Part shown: positions 8,906 through 14,907 of the stretch, piece after piece
How positions within the stretch are numbered: position 1 is the first letter of the stretch
How the letters are laid out: every line of letters begins with the position of its first letter
Source: an uncultured Eubacteriaceae bacterium
GTDB taxonomy: Bacteria > Bacillota > Clostridia > Eubacteriales > Eubacteriaceae
Assembly: GCA_947625585.1 (NCBI GenBank)
Contig: CANQOZ010000003.1
Coordinates: 1-40,491 of the forward strand
Direction of reading: 5' to 3'
Length of the DNA: 40,491 nt
Made by a program: the position numbers and the translations under genes
Notes under the pieces: generated by a model
Told to the model about the DNA's origin: nothing
The model's input: the letters and a program-made list of their open reading frames with translations, nothing else
The model's database searches: none

Positions 8906-10282
8906 TTATTCCTCCACTAGAGTTCCAATCATAGAATAGGGTCCTGGTTTATTAATTTTAACGGATACAATCTCTCCGATTAAATCCTGACTTCCTTCAA
9001 AATGAACTAACTTATTAGTTTCCGTTCTACCCGATAATTTACTTTTGTCTTTTTGACTAACTTCTTCAACTAAAACTTTCTCTATTTTATCTTGATAATG
9101 ATCATTTTGGTTTTGAGCAAGCTCTTTTAACTTATCTAGTAATCTTGTTATTCTTTCGTGTTTTACTTCCTCATCTATCTGATCTTCCATATCTGCAGCA
9201 ATAGTTCCAGGACGTTTTGAATATATGAAAGAAAAAGCATTGTCAAATTGTGCTTGTTCAACTAAATCTAGAGTGTCTTGAAAATCTTCTTCTGTTTCAC
9301 CAGGAAATCCAACAATAATATCTGTAGTAATAGCAATTCCTGGAATTTCCTTTTTAATTTTCTTCACTAATTCAATAGCTTCTTCTTTAGTATAGTGACG
9401 GTTCATTTTACTTAAAATTCGAGATGAACCAGATTGAAGTGCCAAATGGATAGCTGGCATAACTTTATCTAGATCACGAATTGCAGCTATTAAATTATCA
9501 GTAAAATCTTTTGGGTTTGAGGACATAAAACGAATTCGTTCTAAATCTTCTATTTTATTTAATTCTTTCAAAAGATTTGGGAAATTTATATCTTCTGCTA
9601 AATCATTACCATAAGAGTTTACATTTTGGCCTAATAAGGTAACTTCTTTAGTTCCAGATTGAGCTAATTCTGTTACTTCTTTAATAATATCTTCAGGATT
9701 TCTGCTTCGCTCTCTTCCACGAACATATGGAACAATACAATAAGTACAAAAATTATTACATCCCTGCATTATCGTTACATAACTCTTAAATGGGAATTTA
9801 TGAGAAACAGGAACGGTTTCATCAAAGTCGCTTTCCTTGTCAGTGATATCAACAATTCTTTCATGAGTTGTTTGGAAGTTTGTTAAAATCTGGGGAAATT
9901 TATTTAAATTATGAGTTCCGAAGATAATATCAACTTCTGGATGTTTATCAAGTAAATAATTAACGTTCTCTTCTTGTTGCATCATACAACCACAAACAGC
10001 TAAAATTAAATCCGGATTCTTTCTTTTTAAAGTTTTAATTGCACCAATATTTCCGAAAGCACGCTGATCCGCAGTTTGACGAACACTACAGGTATTGATG
10101 ATGATAATATCGGAACTATTCATTTCATCATTTTTAGTATAACCCATCTGCTCTAACATCCCAGCTAGTTTTTCAGAGTCGTTTTCATTCATCTGACAAC
10201 CAAATGTCACTATATGATATGATTTTTGAGGTTTTTTTATATTTTTTAATTGTTGTTTATTTATATCTATACTATTTTTCAT
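8906..10282 (-). CDS. miaB: tRNA-2-methylthio-N6-dimethylallyladenosine synthase MiaB
   Basis: A 458-aa radical-SAM methylthiotransferase that completes the ms2i6A37 modification begun by MiaA. The N-terminal UPF0004 domain carries three cluster cysteines (TFGCQMNEND, INTCSVR, CGCMMQQEE). The radical-SAM domain has GCNNFCTYCIVPYVRGRERSR (CxxxCxxC), and a C-terminal TRAM domain closes the protein. The shorter GCDKN/SDGCNRNCSYC protein elsewhere in this window is RimO, so the two paralogues can be told apart. The start has no clear Shine-Dalgarno; an N-terminal extension of about 20 polar residues precedes the conserved YHIVTFGCQMN. It is the first gene of its operon, with a 575-base gene-free region upstream. 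Confidence 0.96.
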   Translation of the reverse strand: MKNSIDINKQQLKNIKKPQKSYHIVTFGCQMNENDSEKLAGMLEQMGYTKNDEMNSSDIIIINTCSVRQTADQRAFGNIGAIKTLKRKNPDLILAVCGCMMQQEENVNYLLDKHPEVDIIFGTHNLNKFPQILTNFQTTHERIVDITDKESDFDETVPVSHKFPFKSYVTIMQGCNNFCTYCIVPYVRGRERSRNPEDIIKEVTELAQSGTKEVTLLGQNVNSYGNDLAEDINFPNLLKELNKIEDLERIRFMSSNPKDFTDNLIAAIRDLDKVMPAIHLALQSGSSRILSKMNRHYTKEEAIELVKKIKKEIPGIAITTDIIVGFPGETEEDFQDTLDLVEQAQFDNAFSFIYSKRPGTIAADMEDQIDEEVKHERITRLLDKLKELAQNQNDHYQDKIEKVLVEEVSQKDKSKLSGRTETNKLVHFEGSQDLIGEIVSVKINKPGPYSMIGTLVEE

Positions 10283-10392
10283 TATTTTAGTTTTCGATTA
10301 AATTGGGAATTTACAGTGTATTCCACTATCAACTGTTTTGGTTTATCTAAATAGAATATCATATACCGTTATTTGTTTATTTAAAAGAGGAT

Positions 10393-10429
10393 TAAAAAAC
10401 TCTGAATATATTTTTATACTCATATTCAG
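10393..10429 (-). terminator. Intrinsic terminator, minus strand
   Basis: On the minus strand CTGAATAT pairs with ATATTCAG (8 bp, 10402-10429) and is followed by AGTTTTTT. Nothing T-rich follows on the plus strand, so it works leftward only. It could end a small RNA from the region upstream of miaB, and it insulates miaB from that transcription. Confidence 0.7.
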
Positions 10430-10436
10430 TTATGTT

Positions 10437-10459
10437 AGTAAATGGAGGGAGAAATTACT
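10437..10459 (-). other. Small hairpin with a C-rich (anti-Shine-Dalgarno) loop
   Basis: On the minus strand AGTAA and TTACT (5 bp) enclose the 13-base loop TTTCTCCCTCCAT. The CUCCCUCC core is complementary to GGAGG-type ribosome-binding sites. It lies 8 bases upstream of the terminator stem that ends at 10402. This layout, a C-rich loop then a terminator, is known from several Firmicutes base-pairing small RNAs, but no homology is claimed. Confidence 0.35.
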
Positions 10460-10511
10460 TTTTTATTAAAAGCAGTAGTGTGAAAGAATTGAGAATGACA
10501 TAGAGGTTAAT

Positions 10512-10624
10512 AAAAAATAGGCTCCTCCACCACGAGTTAAAATAGTAGCAAAGAAACCTATATAAGAATTTCTTCTTAAATAAAATAACTAAAAATGTCA
10601 CAGGTTATTTCTGTCCTCTGACAC
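10512..10624 (-). ncRNA. Candidate structured small RNA (about 113 nt)
   Basis: Three successive stems can be drawn on the minus strand. H1 (10596-10623) pairs TGTCA-G-AGG with CCT-G-TGACA around a 10-base loop. H2 (about 10568-10583) pairs TAAGAA with TTCTTA around a GAAA tetraloop. H3 (10517-10561) is a 17-bp uninterrupted stem that needs seven G-U pairs, with an 11-base loop, followed by five T. An extended -10 element TGTTAGAAT (10629-10637) would start transcription within a few bases of H1; no good -35 is visible. H1 is also followed by five T and might instead be the terminator of the TauE gene. No known RNA family was recognised. Confidence 0.4.
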
Positions 10625-10821
10625 GTTTATTCTAACACAATTATTAGAATGATTAATTTATCATGGTTAAATATTTTCACAACGTTAACACAATGAATTT
10701 ATTGTTCAAATTTTCGCTTTGATTATTTTTTAAGCGTTGACCTTAAAAATCTAGAGATTAAATTCAGTATAAAATAATAAAAAGATAATGAAATATATAA
10801 TAATATAGAAGATGTATAGAG

Positions 10822-10835
10822 TGTAAACGTTAACA
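10822..10835. promoter_or_regulatory. Perfect cre-like (CcpA/LacI-family) operator
   Basis: TGTAAACGTTAACA fits the catabolite-responsive-element consensus TGWAANCGNTNWCA at every position and sits in a near-palindrome with GTGT and ACAC ends. A second, poorer copy shares the 11 bases AACGTTAACAC at 10681-10691, 145 bases away, next to the possible small-RNA promoter. The site lies downstream of the TauE gene's stop codon, so it does not control that gene as a usual promoter site. Confidence 0.55.
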
Positions 10836-10857
10836 CTGAGACTGCAGATAATAATTT

Positions 10858-11628
10858 TTAACCAAAGAATCGAAATAATAAAATTGAAGAACCTAGTAAA
10901 GTTAAAACAATTCCAGTAACTCTATTTAAAGTAATAGCACTCGCTTTATTAGCAAACATAGCAGCAATTCTTGCCCAAATTAATGTAAAAATAATGCAAA
11001 AAATTAGACAAGTAATATCTGGTATTCCACCAATTATAAAGTGACCTATTGCTCCAGTTAAAGCTGTAAATGTCATAATGAAGACACTCGTTCCAACAGC
11101 AGTTTTAAGTTCATAACCTAAAACACTTGTTAAAATTAAAAGCATCATCATTCCACCTCCAGCACCAATGAATCCGCAAATTAAACCAATTCCGGTTCCA
11201 CAAATAATGGATTGAATAATTCGTTTCTTCTCACTAACAGCTTCCATTGCTTCTTTAGTGGTCATAACCGGTTTAATAATAAACTTAATTCCTAAAAGTA
11301 AAGTCATAAAAACAGAAAAATTTCCCATTGTTGCATTTGATACTTTACTAGCAATCCAACTACCTACTAATGTAAAAAGAAGAACTGTTACCATCATAAC
11401 AATCCCATTTTTAATATCCAGGTTCTTATGTTTTCCATAAGTATAAGCACTTACAGCACTAGCTAATACATCGCTAGCTAAACCAATACCTACAGCTTGA
11501 TAAGCAGGAATATTCAAAAATGTAATAAGCATTGGACTAACGACAGCTGCCGCACTCATTCCGGCAAATCCAGTTCCTAAACCAGCACCAAGTCCCGCGA
11601 AAAAGCATACTATTATTTTTAAAAGCAT
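10858..11628 (-). CDS. TauE/SafE family sulfite/organosulfonate-type exporter
   Basis: A 256-aa integral membrane protein with seven to eight hydrophobic segments in two internally similar halves, each opening with a glycine-rich stretch (GLGAGLGTGFAGMSAAAVVSP near the N-terminus, GLICGFIGAGGGMMMLLILTS in the middle). This is the pattern of the TauE/SafE (DUF81, PF01925) family, whose studied members export sulfite, sulfoacetate or related anions. Substrate cannot be inferred here. A TATAAT sequence in the gap to the TetR gene may be its -10 element; the gene reads away from the TetR gene in the same direction and could also be co-transcribed with it. Confidence 0.88.
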   Translation of the reverse strand: MLLKIIVCFFAGLGAGLGTGFAGMSAAAVVSPMLITFLNIPAYQAVGIGLASDVLASAVSAYTYGKHKNLDIKNGIVMMVTVLLFTLVGSWIASKVSNATMGNFSVFMTLLLGIKFIIKPVMTTKEAMEAVSEKKRIIQSIICGTGIGLICGFIGAGGGMMMLLILTSVLGYELKTAVGTSVFIMTFTALTGAIGHFIIGGIPDITCLIFCIIFTLIWARIAAMFANKASAITLNRVTGIVLTLLGSSILLFRFFG

Positions 11629-11720
11629 TTTGAATTATGTTCTTTAATTACTGTTTTTATAGGATAGTTCGAGATAATTATACTACTTAGAATTCAAAAT
11701 AATAATTAAGTATCGTTTGT

Positions 11721-12299
11721 TTACAATTCCGATTGTGACTTGAAAACAGATTCTAAAGACCACTTCATTGTATTTGTAAGATTATCAATTGTTGTTTTTC
11801 GATCTAAGTGTTCTCTATTTTCCATCCAATCAATTAGAATTCCACCAATTGCACTTGTATAAAAATGAACTAAGAATTCCTTATAAGTTGGATCTAACTT
11901 TAGATTGTTCTTCTTTTCTTCAGTTTGAATTAAAGAGGCAACAATATCATTAAAATCGGAAAAGAAAAATCGATGAAGAGCATCTCTTCCCATTGAATCA
12001 AACGCACAATTAATAATATGTTCATTTTCTTCAACATAATTCATTACAAATATAATAGCTTCTTCTGAATCAACAAGAAGATCAAAATGTCTAACAATAT
12101 TAATTGCTTCCTCTTCCAACATCCACTTAAAAAGGGAATAAATGTCATCAAAATGATAATAAAATGTTTTTCGATTAATATTAGTTTCCTTGACTAGTTC
12201 ACTTACTGTGATTTTCGCAAAAGATTTCTCTTTCATTTTACTCTTTAAACATTCAGCGAGTTTACGTTTAGTATTTAAAGATATTTCTGCTTGTTTCAT
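11721..12299 (-). CDS. TetR/AcrR family transcriptional regulator
   Basis: A 192-aa regulator. The N-terminal helix-turn-helix (about residues 8-55, including ITVSELVKETNINRKTFYYHF) is typical TetR. The C-terminal part looks like the Firmicutes-type TetR_C_8 ligand domain found in DhaS-like members. It is transcribed divergently from the operon of a 102-aa protein, an MMPL transporter and a secreted repeat protein, with a 26-bp palindrome between them, so it is probably their repressor and its own. The ribosome-binding site is AGAGAGAAG. The ligand is unknown; a lipid or membrane-active compound would suit an MMPL operon but this is inference. Confidence 0.9.
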   Translation of the reverse strand: MKQAEISLNTKRKLAECLKSKMKEKSFAKITVSELVKETNINRKTFYYHFDDIYSLFKWMLEEEAINIVRHFDLLVDSEEAIIFVMNYVEENEHIINCAFDSMGRDALHRFFFSDFNDIVASLIQTEEKKNNLKLDPTYKEFLVHFYTSAIGGILIDWMENREHLDRKTTIDNLTNTMKWSLESVFKSQSEL

Positions 12300-12385
12300 T
12301 TTCTTCTCTCTATGAACATTTATATTTTTTACAATTTTTTGTAACTAAAATCAACGGACAAATCCGGACAATTGTGGAATATTTA

Positions 12386-12411
12386 TTGGACAATTTAATT
12401 AAATTGTCCAA
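12386..12411. promoter_or_regulatory. 26-bp perfect palindromic operator between tetR and the MMPL operon
   Basis: The half-site TTGGACAATTTAA is followed immediately by its exact reverse complement. More GGACAA elements occur at 12355-12360 and 12366-12371, and TTGTAA elements at 12413-12418 and 12421-12426, so several regulator dimers could bind. Its place in the divergent gap fits binding by the adjacent TetR protein. Confidence 0.75.
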
Positions 12412-12517
12412 ATTGTAACATTGTAAAAATATTGACCATTTTTTTAATCAAAAAACAGTTCTAGTATTAATTACAGATATTGAAAATAAAGTTAAAAATT
12501 TTAACGAGGCTAATGAA

Positions 12518-12826
12518 ATGAGAAGAGATTATTTAGTTAAATTAAGTACTCCAATTGGTAAACGTTCTGGAAAATTAGAAGTTATTAAAGAAGGTAATCA
12601 AATTTGGGGAACACTCAAAATCTTAAATCATTCATCACCTTTTAAAGGCAGAATAAATATTAAAGATGAATGTACTATAGTTGGTTCATTTGTAACCTTA
12701 ATAAAAACAGTATTTTATACAGCTTCAGGTTTTATCACGGATTCAACTGTTGATTTAAAACTTAATGATAAAAGAAATTCTTACCTATTAACGGGCAAAA
12801 TTAACCAAGAGAGTTTACAATCATGA
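12518..12826 (+). CDS. Uncharacterised 102-aa protein, first gene of the MMPL operon
   Basis: I do not recognise a family. The product has no signal peptide or clear membrane span, is basic at the N-terminus (MRRDYLVKLSTPIGKRSGKL) and looks mostly beta-stranded, with alternating hydrophobic residues and repeated G-x-hydrophobic turns (WGTLKIL, FKGRINI, VGSFVTL, ASGFITD, LTGKIN). This suggests a small barrel or sandwich. The start is supported by GAGG eight bases upstream. The stop overlaps the MMPL start by four bases (ATGA), so the two proteins are translationally coupled and probably act together. Confidence 0.8.
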   Translation: MRRDYLVKLSTPIGKRSGKLEVIKEGNQIWGTLKILNHSSPFKGRINIKDECTIVGSFVTLIKTVFYTASGFITDSTVDLKLNDKRNSYLLTGKINQESLQS

Positions 12827-14907
12827 AACAATTTTATGAAATAGTTGTAAAAAATAGAAAACTCATTTTACTAGTATTTGTTATAGCTACTTTAATCTGT
12901 CTATTTGCTAAAAATTTAGTAGCAGTAAATTATGACATTAATGATTACCTTCCAGAAGATAGCTCGTCTACTATTTCAATTAACAAAATGGAAGAAGAAT
13001 TTGATGGCGGAATTCCAAATGCCAGAATTCTCATTCATGATGTCACAATTCCAGAAGCTCTTAATTATAAGCAAAAACTTCAAGATATAGATGGAATTGA
13101 TGAAGTTACTTGGTTAGATGATACAGTCGATATTACAGAACCAATTGAAACAATCAATAAAGATACTATTGAAACTTACTATAAGGATAATAATGCACTT
13201 TTAACAGTAACCATTAATGAAGATAAAAGAATTAATGCTGTTGCAGCTATAAGAGATTTAATAGGTGATGATAATGCATTAACAGGAAGTGCTGTTTCAA
13301 CAGCAGATGCAACAACTAATACGGTAATTGAAGTAAATAAAGTAGCAATTATAGCTGTAATATTTGTATTCTTAGTATTACTTCTAACAACCAATTCTTG
13401 GATTGAACCAATTATTGTTTTAATTGGTTTAGGTGTTGCAATTGCAATTAATACAGGAACAAACTTAATATTTGGAGAGATTTCCTTTGTAACGAATGCT
13501 GCTGGAAATGTATTACAACTAGCAGTATCACTTGATTATTCAGTTTTTCTAATCCATCGTTTTGAAGAATGTAGAAGAACTATTAATAATCCTGAAGATG
13601 CCATGGTTGATGCTTTGTGTAAATCAACATCTTCTATTTTATCAAGTGGATTAACTACAGTTATTGGCTTTTTAGCTTTAATAATTATGCAATTTAAAAT
13701 TGGTCCTGATTTAGGATTAAGCTTAGCTAAAGGCGTAGCTATCAGTTTAATTACTGTATTTATATTCATGCCAGCACTAATTCTATCAACTTACAAACTT
13801 CTTGATCGAACGAGACATAAATCCTTAATGCCGAGTTTTAAAAAATTTAGTAAAGTTGTTCGATATTTAAGTATTCCAATAGTATGTTTGTTTTTGCTTG
13901 TAATTACTCCTGCTTACTTAGCTTCTAATAGTAATGATTATTATTATGGAACTTCTCATATTTTTGGACCTGAAACTTTAGTAGGCAGAGATACAGAAGA
14001 TATTAAAAATACTTTTGGAGATAAAGATACCTATGTTTTGATGGTGCCTGAAAATAATGAAGCAGAAGAAATCGAATTATCCGATGCATTAAAAGAAATT
14101 CCAAACGTTACTAGTATTACCTCTTTTGTAGATACAGTTGGCGCTGAAATTCCTCCTGAATATCTGGACTCGGAAACTTTGTCACAACTTGAATCAGGAA
14201 ATTATAGTCGAATGGTTATATCAGTTGATGTTCCATATGAAGGTGAAGATACCTTTAATCTAATAAGAGAGATTAGGAATGTAGCACAGGAATATTATCC
14301 AAATAATTATTATCTAGCTGGTGAAGGTGTTAGTACCTATGATTTAATGAATACAGTTACTAATGATATGGTCAAAGTTAACTATGTAGCTATTGGAGCT
14401 GTTTTAATAGTTTTAATCTTCTCATTTAAATCTCTGGTGTTACCGATCATCTTGGTTCTTTGTATTGAAGCTGCTATCTGGATTAATTTGTCTGTTCCTT
14501 ATTTTATGGATACAACTTGTTTTTATATCGCTTACTTAATCATTAGCTCTATTCAATTAGGAGCTACAGTTGATTATGCCATCTTAATGACAGACCGTTA
14601 CAGAGAGAATAGAATTCAACTTAATAAAAAACAAGCAATCGAACAAACAATTTCGGATGTAACAGTTTCAATTTTAACTTCAGGTAGTGTTCTAACTGTT
14701 GTTGGCTTATTAATGGGACATTTTTCTAGTAATCAATTATTAGCTCAAATTGGAACATTTATAGGCAGAGGAGCTATTTTCTCATTAATTATTGTTATGT
14801 TTGTTCTTCCAGGTGTTCTATTCATTTTTGATAGTTTCGTTACTGGAAAGGTAAAGACAAAATTTAAAATTAAGAAATCTTGGAGGTTATCCAATGATCA
14901 AATCTAA
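12823..14907 (+). CDS. MMPL/RND-family membrane transporter
   Basis: A 694-aa protein with the duplicated MMPL architecture: one membrane span near residues 13-33, an external domain of about 130 residues, five spans (about 170-325), a second lone span (about 348-365), a second external domain, and five spans to the end. Each half carries the Asp-Tyr pair that forms the proton relay in MmpL3-type proteins (SLDYSVFL, D238-Y239; TVDYAILM, D584-Y585). It should therefore be a proton-driven exporter, probably of lipid-like molecules. The external domains are short for RND pumps. The neighbour downstream is a secreted coiled-coil protein of a kind that is often fused into MMPL or YhgE proteins. 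Confidence 0.9.
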   Translation: MKQFYEIVVKNRKLILLVFVIATLICLFAKNLVAVNYDINDYLPEDSSSTISINKMEEEFDGGIPNARILIHDVTIPEALNYKQKLQDIDGIDEVTWLDDTVDITEPIETINKDTIETYYKDNNALLTVTINEDKRINAVAAIRDLIGDDNALTGSAVSTADATTNTVIEVNKVAIIAVIFVFLVLLLTTNSWIEPIIVLIGLGVAIAINTGTNLIFGEISFVTNAAGNVLQLAVSLDYSVFLIHRFEECRRTINNPEDAMVDALCKSTSSILSSGLTTVIGFLALIIMQFKIGPDLGLSLAKGVAISLITVFIFMPALILSTYKLLDRTRHKSLMPSFKKFSKVVRYLSIPIVCLFLLVITPAYLASNSNDYYYGTSHIFGPETLVGRDTEDIKNTFGDKDTYVLMVPENNEAEEIELSDALKEIPNVTSITSFVDTVGAEIPPEYLDSETLSQLESGNYSRMVISVDVPYEGEDTFNLIREIRNVAQEYYPNNYYLAGEGVSTYDLMNTVTNDMVKVNYVAIGAVLIVLIFSFKSLVLPIILVLCIEAAIWINLSVPYFMDTTCFYIAYLIISSIQLGATVDYAILMTDRYRENRIQLNKKQAIEQTISDVTVSILTSGSVLTVVGLLMGHFSSNQLLAQIGTFIGRGAIFSLIIVMFVLPGVLFIFDSFVTGKVKTKFKIKKSWRLSNDQI

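Larger units (their letters stand above)
10283..10857. other. 575-base gene-free region between miaB and the TauE-type gene
   Basis: No convincing protein gene lies here. What can be seen: three hairpins followed by U-tracts, all on the minus strand (10591-10623, 10512-10561, 10393-10429); a short C-rich-loop hairpin (10437-10459); a perfect CcpA-like operator at 10822-10835 and a degenerate second copy at 10678-10691; and an AT-rich section (10740-10820). The density of strand-specific structure suggests small RNA genes. Confidence 0.6.

Noticed and set aside
10433..10504. Plus-strand 23-codon frame (MLVNGGRNYFF...)
   Set aside because: No ribosome-binding site, no homology recognised, and it lies antisense to the hairpin region.
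10455..10602. Minus-strand 48-codon frame starting at a GTG, rich in Phe, Leu and Tyr
   Set aside because: The only possible ribosome-binding site is 13 bases away, the composition is what AT-rich DNA gives by chance, and the region is better explained by RNA hairpins.
10714..10736. CGCTT...AAGCG inverted repeat as a terminator
   Set aside because: Only five base pairs and no T tract on either strand.
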